NCBI GenBank assembly: GCA_964522445.1
Contig: CAZFUY010000105.1
Span: forward strand, 1 to 9,849
Length of the DNA: 9,849 nt
Direction: 5' to 3'
DNA from: CAZFUY01 sp964522445
GTDB lineage: Bacteria; Pseudomonadota; Gammaproteobacteria; SZUA-229
The notes beneath the pieces were generated by a model that was not told the origin of the DNA, ran no database searches, and worked only from the letters and a program-made list of their open reading frames with translations. The position numbers and the translations under genes were made by a program. This document shows, piece after piece, positions 1-6,103 of the stretch; position 1 is the stretch's first letter; each line of letters begins with the position of its first letter.

Positions 1-621
1 CGTATGCCTCTGGAGCTGGTTGAAATGGCTTTTTCACGGATGCGAACTGAGAAGGTTAAAAAAGGTGAAAATGCTATTAAGCAGGGAGATGAGGGTAACT
101 CTTATTATATTATTACCAGTGGTTCAGCAGAGGTGTTTTCTATCGGCATTTATGATGATGAACCACAGAAAATTGCTGAACTGGTAGAGGGTGATGCTTT
201 TGGTTGTGAAGCGCTGATTTCAGGTAATACACGATCTGAAACTGTTATTATGAAAGAAGATAGCACTTTATCAGTTTTAGATAAAAAAGATTTTGAAGAG
301 TTAATCAGTAACCCATTAATTAAGACAGTTAATCAGAAGATTGCCAAATCAATGGTTGATACAGATTATATTCCCATTGATGTGCGTTATGCGGAAGAAT
401 ATGATGATGGGCATATTCCGGGAGCGGTTTTAATGCCATTATTTGAGTTAAGAAATAGAATATCTGAGCTGGATAAAAGCAAAAAATATATTGCCTATTG
501 TCATAGTGGAAGCCGAAGTGCTGTTGCGACCCTGGTGCTATCACAAAACCAGTTTGATGTGGTTTCCCTTGATGGAGGGCTGCGTGACTGGGAAGATGAG
601 CTTGAGTCAATATATGATTGA
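1..621 (+). CDS. Cyclic nucleotide-binding domain / rhodanese fusion protein (5' truncated by window)
   Basis: The frame is open to the window edge (a CGT codon precedes the first ATG at 4), so the true start is probably upstream. Numbered from that ATG, residues ~12-105 form a cNMP-binding beta-roll with a recognisable cassette (GDAFG at 63-67, Arg77). Residues ~120-200 form a rhodanese domain with the DVR and GHIPGA motifs and the active loop CHSGSRSA, whose Cys166 is the expected sulfur acceptor. Such fusions occur in marine and sulfur-cycling gammaproteobacteria, sometimes with two cNMP domains. The ligand and the sulfur substrate are unknown. No membrane segment is seen, so it is probably cytoplasmic. 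The next gene starts 61 bases downstream on the same strand. The domain call is firm; the biological role is not. Confidence 0.88.
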   Translation, partial: RMPLELVEMAFSRMRTEKVKKGENAIKQGDEGNSYYIITSGSAEVFSIGIYDDEPQKIAELVEGDAFGCEALISGNTRSETVIMKEDSTLSVLDKKDFEELISNPLIKTVNQKIAKSMVDTDYIPIDVRYAEEYDDGHIPGAVLMPLFELRNRISELDKSKKYIAYCHSGSRSAVATLVLSQNQFDVVSLDGGLRDWEDELESIYD

Positions 622-682
622 TTTAATTTTAGAAGAGCCTGACAATGCAGTCTCAATACATGGAAGCCAGAGTGTTATCAAT

Positions 683-1015
683 ATGAAAATTAAAAAACTA
701 TTTAAAGTGCTATTTTTTCTTGTGAATATACTGTTATTACCACAGATTGTAATGGCTTCTGATGCTATAAAAAATCCTCAACTAATCTCATTATCAAAAA
801 TCTTATTGGCTGAATCATCGGCTTGTCGATCATGTATAAGGTCTTATGCATGTGATCGTTCAAATAAAGTTTGCCAGAAAAATTGTCAGGCAAATTTATA
901 TACAAAGGATGAAGATCTTGAATCCTGTAGCCAGAGCTGTACCAGTGAATGGAGTAAATGCGAAGTAAATGCTAAAAAAGCCTGTGGTAGTTATTATTGT
1001 TCATCTAAAGGGTAA
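683..1015 (+). CDS. Small secreted cysteine-rich protein, unknown function
   Basis: The ATG at 683 is chosen over the longer open frame (from 491) because that frame overlaps the preceding gene by about 130 bases, and because the shorter protein (110 aa) begins with a clear signal peptide. The n-region is MKIKK, a hydrophobic core follows, and cleavage is likely after VMA near residue 25. The mature part holds ten cysteines, including a CRSC pair, spaced as pairs separated by 3-8 residues, which suggests disulfides or metal binding in the periplasm. I see no convincing Shine-Dalgarno; the nearest purine run (GGAAG at 662-666) is too far away. It may be co-transcribed with the upstream rhodanese gene. 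I do not recognise a family. Confidence 0.65.
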   Translation: MKIKKLFKVLFFLVNILLLPQIVMASDAIKNPQLISLSKILLAESSACRSCIRSYACDRSNKVCQKNCQANLYTKDEDLESCSQSCTSEWSKCEVNAKKACGSYYCSSKG

Positions 1016-1034
1016 TCATTAAATATTAGTATTC

Positions 1035-1058
1035 AGCCATTCTGGCTAACCTTTTTTT
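1035..1058 (+). terminator. Weak possible terminator after the Cys-rich gene
   Basis: AGCCA (1035-1039) can pair with TGGCT (1043-1047) across a three-base loop. After AACC a run of seven T follows. The stem is only 5 bp, and the T-run is also part of the direct repeat proposed as the eptA regulatory site, so this is a low-confidence reading. Confidence 0.3.
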
Positions 1059-1078
1059 AACCTTTATGGTGCTATGAT
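1046..1078 (+). promoter_or_regulatory. Candidate response-regulator box and extended -10 promoter of eptA
   Basis: CTAACC (1046-1051), five bases, then TTAACC (1057-1062) form a direct repeat with an 11-bp period, the 6-N5-6 layout used by OmpR/PhoB-class regulators such as PmrA. Ten bases later lies an extended -10, TG-C-TATGAT (TG at 1070-1071, hexamer 1073-1078). The repeat covers the place of a -35 element, the usual geometry for activation by this family. No good -35 hexamer is present. The half-sites do not match the enterobacterial PmrA consensus (CTTAA), so the regulator's identity is open. Confidence 0.5.
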
Positions 1079-1143
1079 TGTATTTTCGAACTAATGCTTA
1101 CAAGCAGGTTCTTACATACAATCATAATGGCAGGTTTAAATAA

Positions 1144-2832
1144 TTGTTCTCTTCAAACTCTATTCCAGGAATAAAATTAAGTATTAATTCGCTTGTTATA
1201 ATTTGTGCATTTTATATTGCTATATTCGGAAATCTTAAATTTTGGTATGCATTATTTGATATATTAGAGCCATCTGTATGGTCGCATAGCCTTTTTCTTA
1301 TTTCATTTTTATTTTTACTTGTGACATTGCTGATTATTTTACTGTCCTTGTTTAGTTCCAGATATACCATTAAGCCTGTGCTGGCTATTGTCTTAATCGC
1401 TACCTCTGTCGTAGCTTATTTTATGGATGCGTATGGAACAATAATTAGTAGTGAGATGATACAGAATGTTGCAGAAACGGATATTCGTGAAGCAGGTGAT
1501 TTGTTTAGTCTTAATATGTTCGGCTTTATCCTGCTGCATGGGGTTGTTCCGTCATTACTGCTTTTCTTTGTTAAAATAACCGATAAGTCCTTTATTAATG
1601 AGCTTGGTGCAAGAGTGGGTTTGTTAGTGGTTACTATTATTATTACAACAATATCTGTGTTCTGGTCCTACAAAGATTATACCTTTGTTATTCGTGAAAA
1701 TAGAAGCTTACGGTATTTTATTAATCCTCTTTATCCAGTAAATTCACTGATTAATTATGTGCGCAGTGAGAGTAATAGAAAACATAAAATACAGATTGTT
1801 TTTAATGATGCTAAAGCTGAAAATAAATCATTAACAGATAAAAAAACGCTGCTTGTACTTGTTGTGGGTGAAACTGCAAGAGCTAGTAGCTTTCATTTAA
1901 ATGGTTATAAGAAAAATACAACGCCACAGCTTGATAAGTTGCAGATAATAAATTTCACAAATACATCATCCTGTGGTACAGCTACAGCTGAATCATTGCC
2001 CTGCATGTTTTCACGTGTAACGAGGGAAGGTTATGATAAAAATACAGTCAGAGATGAAGAAAATCTGATGGATGCATTGAAATATGCAGATATCGATACT
2101 TTATGGCGTGAGAATAACTCAAGTTGTAAAGGTATTTGTGAAAGAATAAAAACGCAACATATGTCTATTAATGATGATGGTGCTTTGTGCAATGATGCGG
2201 GTTGTTATGATGAGGTTCTACTGAATAAGCTGGGTGATTATATTAATAATCTTAAAAATGATTCAGTAATTGTTTTGCATCAAATGGGCAGTCATGGCCC
2301 TGCGTATTATAAACGTATACCAAAAGAGTTTGCTGTTTTTACGCCTGAGTGTAAAACAAAATCTGTTCAAAACTGTAGTCAGGAAGAAATAGAAAATTCT
2401 TATGACAATACTATTTTATATACTGATTATTTTCTGTCTAAAGTTATTGCTTTACTAAAAGAGAAATCAGATTTATATAATACATCTATGATATATATGT
2501 CTGATCATGGTGAGTCACTGGGCGAAAATGGAATTTATCTTCATGGTTTGCCTTATTTTATAGCTCCTGTTGAGCAAACACATATTCCATTTATGATTTG
2601 GCTATCTGAAGGTATTGAAATGGATAAAAATATAGATGTATCGTGCCTTCAAAATAATCAGTCAGAAGAATATTCCCATGATAATCTATTGCATTCTGTA
2701 TTAGGTATCATGGACGTTAAAACTAATTCATATAATACGGATTATGATATATTTTCCTCATGCAGAAGCAATGGTGTTCAACAGGCTGTATCTGTATCTG
2801 TAAATAGTACTGAGGAAAAAATATTAAATTAA
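1144..2832 (+). CDS. eptA: Lipid A phosphoethanolamine transferase
   Basis: This inner-membrane enzyme of the EptA/MCR family transfers phosphoethanolamine from phosphatidylethanolamine to lipid A phosphates, lowering surface negative charge and binding of cationic peptides. Five N-terminal membrane segments (~13-32, 45-69, 78-97, 122-143, 158-176) precede a periplasmic sulfatase-fold domain. Catalytic features are visible: GETAR with Glu243 and nucleophile Thr244, SDHGES with Asp454/His455, His384 in HQMGSHGP and His467 in YLHG. Cysteines C277/C287, C328/C332, C349/C354 and C403/C411 match the family disulfides. Length (562 aa) is normal. The start is TTG at 1144: an in-frame stop lies immediately before it, an AGG sits 9 bases upstream (1132-1134), and the next in-frame ATG would remove the first membrane helices. 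The C-terminal ~20 residues are a Ser/Val-rich tail. Confidence 0.93.
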   Translation: MFSSNSIPGIKLSINSLVIICAFYIAIFGNLKFWYALFDILEPSVWSHSLFLISFLFLLVTLLIILLSLFSSRYTIKPVLAIVLIATSVVAYFMDAYGTIISSEMIQNVAETDIREAGDLFSLNMFGFILLHGVVPSLLLFFVKITDKSFINELGARVGLLVVTIIITTISVFWSYKDYTFVIRENRSLRYFINPLYPVNSLINYVRSESNRKHKIQIVFNDAKAENKSLTDKKTLLVLVVGETARASSFHLNGYKKNTTPQLDKLQIINFTNTSSCGTATAESLPCMFSRVTREGYDKNTVRDEENLMDALKYADIDTLWRENNSSCKGICERIKTQHMSINDDGALCNDAGCYDEVLLNKLGDYINNLKNDSVIVLHQMGSHGPAYYKRIPKEFAVFTPECKTKSVQNCSQEEIENSYDNTILYTDYFLSKVIALLKEKSDLYNTSMIYMSDHGESLGENGIYLHGLPYFIAPVEQTHIPFMIWLSEGIEMDKNIDVSCLQNNQSEEYSHDNLLHSVLGIMDVKTNSYNTDYDIFSSCRSNGVQQAVSVSVNSTEEKILN

Positions 2833-2856
2833 TATATTACATGCAGATTATTCAGG

Positions 2857-2891
2857 CCAGAGAGCAGCATCTTTTTGATAATGCTCTCTGG
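2857..2891. terminator. Hairpin between convergent genes
   Basis: CCAGAGAGCA (2857-2866) pairs perfectly with TGCTCTCTGG (2882-2891), with a 15-base loop that can partly zip (GCAT with ATGC). On the plus strand a T5 run follows 11 bases later (2900-2904). It lies between the stops of eptA (2832) and the minus-strand small gene (2921), so it could end transcription from both sides, more convincingly for eptA. Confidence 0.55.
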
Positions 2892-2920
2892 TGCTGATAG
2901 TTTTTCAGTAATCATTTTGT

Positions 2921-3142
2921 TTATCCAAATAGTACATAAGAAAAACCAGATTCCAGATGCCCAGCTGTTGTTAATTGGGCTAAAAAAATTAGCGCTATTA
3001 TCATTGGAAAGGTGACTGCACCAAGTAACAGGAAGCTTGTAAAACCAATAATAGAATCTTTGATTTTTTTAAATATACTGGTTTTGTTAGCGCTACTATT
3101 TTTTGTATTGCCCTGATTGGTGTGAGTGGTCTTTGTGTTCAT
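2921..3142 (-). CDS. Small single-span membrane protein, unknown, divergent from norR
   Basis: This 73-residue protein has a polar Thr/Asn/Lys-rich N-terminus (~1-22), a short basic segment (FKKIKDS, ~24-30), one long hydrophobic helix (~32-57) and a short C-terminal tail ending in FSYVLFG. The positive residues before the helix suggest an N-in, C-out inner-membrane topology. The ATG at 3142 has a good Shine-Dalgarno on its strand (AGAGGA, about 8 bases upstream). It faces away from norR, and a strong sigma-54 -24 element lies about 60 bases upstream of its start, so it is plausibly the direct target of NorR (inference). I do not recognise a family; it is not a known NO reductase, flavorubredoxin or flavohaemoglobin. 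Confidence 0.72.
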   Translation of the reverse strand: MNTKTTHTNQGNTKNSSANKTSIFKKIKDSIIGFTSFLLLGAVTFPMIIALIFLAQLTTAGHLESGFSYVLFG

Positions 3143-3202
3143 AATTTTTCCTCTAATTTATTAATTCATGGTTAAAAGATTGCATGGTTTAACTGGATAT
3201 AT

Positions 3203-3218
3203 ATCAATAAACGTGCCA
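3203..3218 (-). promoter_or_regulatory. Candidate sigma-54 promoter of the small membrane gene
   Basis: The minus strand reads TGGCACG-TTTA-TTGAT. The sigma-54 consensus is TGGCACG-N4-TTGC(A/T): the -24 element is perfect, the spacing is exact, and the only departure is GA instead of GC at -13/-12. The predicted start near 3192 gives a leader of about 50 bases before the ATG at 3142. It sits beside a sigma-54 activator gene, as expected for a NorR-controlled divergent pair. Confidence 0.65.
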
Positions 3219-3267
3219 GGTTTTAAGTCTTTGATTTTTAATAGATAAAATATTTAGTTATCAAAAA

Positions 3268-3288
3268 GACATCATGTGATATGATGTC
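3268..3288. promoter_or_regulatory. Perfect inverted repeat in the norR intergenic region (possible operator/enhancer)
   Basis: GACATCAT (3268-3275) and ATGATGTC (3281-3288) are exact reverse complements separated by five bases. The centre is about 86 bases upstream of the predicted start of the divergent sigma-54 promoter, a normal enhancer distance. A further GACATCA lies at 3314-3320, over the first norR codons. Known NorR sites are GT-N7-AC; this repeat does not fit that, although GTCGATATGAC at 3306-3316 does. So NorR binding here is possible but unproven, and another regulator may use the palindrome. Confidence 0.5.
3277..3285 (+). promoter_or_regulatory. Candidate extended -10 of norR
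   Basis: TG-A-TATGAT (TG at 3277-3278, hexamer 3280-3285) is a good extended -10 with a poor -35. It lies inside the perfect inverted repeat, so a protein bound there would block norR transcription; autorepression is known for NorR. The leader would be about 20 bases, with AGAGG (3302-3306) as ribosome binding site five bases before the ATG. Confidence 0.45.
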
Positions 3289-3311
3289 AAAAAGATTTTT
3301 TAGAGGTCGAT

Positions 3312-4859
3312 ATGACATCAGTTGCTTTCTGTAGTGCGCTTACTTCTATTGTTGAAGATCTTTCTCGTGATCTGCCATCGGAGCAGCGTTATAAAAATTT
3401 ATTAACAGCAATGCAAAGAAGTTTTCCCTGTGATGCGGCAGCTTTATTGCAACTGGAAGGGAGTTATTTGAAACCATTGGCAATAGATGGTTTAAGTGAT
3501 GACACTATGGGGCGTCGTTTTGAAGTAGATGAGAATCCTCGTCTTGCTAGCTTATTGCACTCACGAGAACCGGTGCGTTTTCCAGCTGATTCAGATATGC
3601 CTGACCCTTATGATGGTCTGGTAGAAACTGAAGATCATTTATTGCATGTCCATGACTGTATGGGGTCATCTCTTTATGTTGATGATAAGCCCTGGGGGGT
3701 ATTGACTCTGGATGCGATGCAAACAGGAACATTTGATCAGATTGACCCCATTGAGTTACGTACTTTTATTAGCCTGACTGAGGCCACGGTAAAAGCAGCG
3801 GAGCGTATTGATGAGTTAGAGGCAAGAGTTGAGCGCGGTGCGCAGATTACACGTGAGCTGATTAAGGAAGGTGTCGATGTTGAAATCATTGGCAAAAGTT
3901 CTGTGATAAAAAAACTAAAAGAAGAAATCACAACTGTTGCACAATCAGACTTAACTGTTTTAATTCAGGGTGAAACGGGGGTGGGAAAAGAGCTGGTTGC
4001 ACGTCAGGTTCATGCAAATTCGCCTCGCTCTGATCACCCACTGGTTTATGTAAATTGTGCCGCTTTGCCAGAGAATATTGCTGAAAGTGAATTATTTGGC
4101 CATATCAAAGGCGCGTTTTCTGGTGCTTTATCTGATCGTGCTGGTAAATTTGAGATTGCAGATGGAGGTACTTTATTTTTAGATGAAATAGGTGAGCTAA
4201 GTTTAGCTATTCAGGCAAAAATGTTACGCGCCTTACAAAGTGGTGAAGTGCAGCGAGTTGGTAGTGATGAATATATTCAGGTTGATGTAAGAATTGTTGC
4301 TGCAACAAATCGTGATTTACAACAGGAAGTAGCTGCAGGGCACTTTAGAGCGGATTTATACCACAGGTTAACGGTTTATCCTGTGCATGTGCCGCCATTA
4401 CGTGAACGTGGAAAAGATGTTTTATTACTGGCCGGTTATTTTTTAGAAAATAGCCAGCGTCGCCTAAGTGTAAATGCGTTGCGTTTATCGGCAGATGCAA
4501 AACAGGCATTACTGCATTATTCATGGCCGGGTAATGTGCGTGAATTAGAGCATCTATTAAGTCGGTCTGCATTAAAAGCAACGGCAAAGCAGGGCAGGGA
4601 AAGTCGATCTATTATTATTGATAAAGAGTACCTTGATATTAGTGATATAGACTTTTCTGTGGAAGAAAAATCTCAAAATAAAATTAGTATTTTACCTGTA
4701 CAAAATGTAACAATGAAAGAAGCTATCGACCAATTTCAGCGTGAATTGATTATTGACAGGTTAGAAAAACATAAAGGTAATCTGGCCTCTGCTGGTCGAG
4801 AACTGGGAATGAACCGCAGTAATTTTTATCGTTTACTAAAGCGTCTGGATCTTCGTTAA
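3312..4859 (+). CDS. norR: Nitric oxide-responsive sigma-54 transcriptional activator NorR
   Basis: NorR senses NO through a non-haem iron in an N-terminal GAF domain, which releases a AAA+ ATPase that opens sigma-54 promoters. The GAF domain (~1-165) keeps the residues known as iron ligands in E. coli NorR, at Arg77, Asp98, Asp101, Cys116 and Asp134 here. The central domain (~190-425) has Walker A GETGVGKE (220-227), Walker B with Asp291/Glu292, and the arginine-finger/sensor region FRADLYHRL. A Fis-type helix-turn-helix fills ~468-513. Length (515 aa) is normal for the family. The sigma-54 contact loop reads GAFSGA (267-272) instead of the almost universal GAFTGA. Neither neighbour is a usual NorR target enzyme; the divergent small membrane gene has the sigma-54 promoter. 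Confidence 0.93.
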   Translation: MTSVAFCSALTSIVEDLSRDLPSEQRYKNLLTAMQRSFPCDAAALLQLEGSYLKPLAIDGLSDDTMGRRFEVDENPRLASLLHSREPVRFPADSDMPDPYDGLVETEDHLLHVHDCMGSSLYVDDKPWGVLTLDAMQTGTFDQIDPIELRTFISLTEATVKAAERIDELEARVERGAQITRELIKEGVDVEIIGKSSVIKKLKEEITTVAQSDLTVLIQGETGVGKELVARQVHANSPRSDHPLVYVNCAALPENIAESELFGHIKGAFSGALSDRAGKFEIADGGTLFLDEIGELSLAIQAKMLRALQSGEVQRVGSDEYIQVDVRIVAATNRDLQQEVAAGHFRADLYHRLTVYPVHVPPLRERGKDVLLLAGYFLENSQRRLSVNALRLSADAKQALLHYSWPGNVRELEHLLSRSALKATAKQGRESRSIIIDKEYLDISDIDFSVEEKSQNKISILPVQNVTMKEAIDQFQRELIIDRLEKHKGNLASAGRELGMNRSNFYRLLKRLDLR

Positions 4860-4898
4860 GTGTGATGGTATTAGAAGAGCTTTGCGTAAAATATTTTT

Positions 4899-4963
4899 GT
4901 CATTCCTGTATGCTTTTGAGCTGGAACCCAGTGACTTTAATCCAGAAAGATGCTGTATTCCTG
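4899..4963. repeat. Degenerate dispersed palindromic repeat (possible)
   Basis: The stretch beginning GTCATTCCTGTATGC and continuing through GGAACCCAGTGACTTTAATCC resembles a decayed copy of the 'GTCATTCCCGC...GGGAATCCAG' palindromic elements common between genes in many proteobacteria. The arms no longer pair well. Recognition rests on memory of that family, so confidence is low. The rest of 4860-5038 shows no gene, only a small hairpin (ACACAC 5003-5008 with GTGTGT 5014-5019). Confidence 0.35.
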
Positions 4964-5038
4964 GTTAAAACTATGCGTTTTTAGTGCAAGGCTTTAGCTG
5001 CTACACACATGCAGTGTGTCAGAACCATTTAAGGAAAA

Positions 5039-5113
5039 GTAGGGTGGATCAAGCGTAGCGGATCCACAAAAATTAGCAAAAACGGTGGATCTGCTACGCT
5101 TGATCCACCCTAC
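5039..5113. repeat. Long near-perfect inverted repeat (REP/MITE-like element)
   Basis: Arms 5039-5067 and 5085-5113 are 29 bases each and reverse complementary except for one G-T position; the 17-base spacer is A-rich. The arm starts GTAGGGTGGATC and contains AAGCGTAGCGGATCC, the type of 'GTAGGGTGGAT...GCGTAGCG' palindrome scattered between genes of many proteobacteria. It lies between the convergent norR and nrtABD units. There is no transposase nearby and no obvious target duplication. Confidence 0.75.
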
Positions 5114-5168
5114 AGATTAATTAAAATTTAGAGTGATTTCCTAAAGTAGAGGTATATTATATTTAAGA

Positions 5169-5221
5169 GAGGACTTTTAGTCCTCAGTAGCAACCTATGG
5201 GCTTTCAGTCCATAGTCGTTG
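5169..5221. repeat. Two tandem hairpins sharing a GGRCTTTYAGTCC core
   Basis: Hairpin 1 pairs GAGGACT (5169-5175) with AGTCCTC (5179-5185) around TTT. Hairpin 2 pairs CTATGGGCT (5195-5203) with AGTCCATAG (5207-5215) around TTC with one G-U, and extends past a TC bulge through CAAC (5191-5194) with GTTG (5218-5221). The two share the same loop core, which suggests duplication or a defined two-stem element. They lie 40 bases past the nrtD stop and could end or protect that transcript, but no T-run follows on either strand. Confidence 0.55.
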
Positions 5222-5260
5222 AGTTTGTGCAAAGATCTCATTGAAAAATTATAATTTAAA

Positions 5261-6055
5261 TTAAGCTGCTTTTTTAGCCTGCCGATCATGCAGAAATTTT
5301 AATACCTCAGCTCGGTAGTGGTTAAATTGTTTGTTATCTGCCAGTTCCAGGCGATGACGTGGGCGTTCAAGTTCAATATTTAAAATATCACCGATAGTTG
5401 CTGAGGGGCCATTGGTCATCATTACAATGCGATCAGATAATAAAACAGCCTCATCAACATCATGCGTAATCATAATAACGGTGTTGCCTAAATTAGCATG
5501 AATTTCCATTATAGAATCCTGTAAATGTGCGCGTGTTAAAGCATCAAGTGCGCCAAAAGGCTCATCCATTAATAATACTTTTGGCTGCATGGCCAAGGCG
5601 CGCGCAATACCAACACGTTGCTTCATACCGCCTGAAATTTCTGCGGGTAATTTATCGAGAGCATGTTCCATATGTACAAGTTCAAGATTATGCATAATCC
5701 AGTCATGCATTTCGGCCTTACTTTTTTTATTTTTAAAAACCTGCTTTACCGCCAGTTCAATATTTTGATAGGATGTTAACCAGGGTAATAATGAATGGTT
5801 CTGAAATACTACTGCGCGTTCAGGCCCTGGCTCATTAACTTCTTTGTTTTCTAATAAAATACCGCCAGTGGTTGCCTGGTTCATGCCCGCAATTATATTT
5901 AATACTGTTGATTTTCCACAACCAGAATGACCAATAAGAGAAATAAATTCTTTTTCATCAATATTAAGGTTTACATTATGCAATGCTTTATAGGGAACGG
6001 TATCTGTAGGGAACTCAATAGATACCTGTGTTAACTGTAAAAATGAATGTGGCAT
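5261..6055 (-). CDS. nrtD: Nitrate ABC transporter ATP-binding protein
   Basis: This is the ATPase subunit powering nitrate (or nitrite) import with NrtA and NrtB. All ABC motifs are present: Walker A GHSGCGKST (42-50), Q-loop Gln85 in VFQNHSLLPW, signature ISGGMKQR (140-147), Walker B VLLMDE (160-165), D-loop, and His198 in ITHD. At 264 aa it is an ATPase-only NrtD/NtrD type, without the extra substrate-binding domain of cyanobacterial NrtC. The frame also has an ATG 15 bases upstream (6070), but the ATG at 6055 is preferred: AGGA at a good distance lies upstream of it, and nothing similar precedes the earlier ATG. It is the last gene of the operon, 48 bases after nrtB. Related taurine or cyanate ATPases look similar; the neighbours decide the call. 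Confidence 0.9.
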   Translation of the reverse strand: MPHSFLQLTQVSIEFPTDTVPYKALHNVNLNIDEKEFISLIGHSGCGKSTVLNIIAGMNQATTGGILLENKEVNEPGPERAVVFQNHSLLPWLTSYQNIELAVKQVFKNKKSKAEMHDWIMHNLELVHMEHALDKLPAEISGGMKQRVGIARALAMQPKVLLMDEPFGALDALTRAHLQDSIMEIHANLGNTVIMITHDVDEAVLLSDRIVMMTNGPSATIGDILNIELERPRHRLELADNKQFNHYRAEVLKFLHDRQAKKAA

Positions 6056-6103
6056 TATTATAATCCTCATAAGTTAGTGCTTTTTACAAAATACATTTAA
6101 AAT

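Noticed and set aside
329..610. Minus-strand frame inside the cNMP/rhodanese gene
   Set aside because: Antisense shadow of a well-supported domain protein; composition and lack of a recognisable domain argue against it.
491..1015. Longer open frame (174 aa) including the Cys-rich protein
   Set aside because: It overlaps the end of the rhodanese gene in another frame; the internal ATG at 683 gives a clean signal peptide.
3275..3290. CRP or FNR box in the norR gap
   Set aside because: TGTGA and TGAT occur, but the second half-sites (TCACA or ATCAA) do not match at the right spacing.
3547..4587. Three minus-strand frames inside norR
   Set aside because: They lie entirely within conserved NorR coding sequence and have no recognisable domains.
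4860..5260. CRISPR array, tRNA or small gene in the gap
   Set aside because: The repeats are inverted and not regularly spaced direct repeats, no cloverleaf was seen, and no credible coding frame is present.
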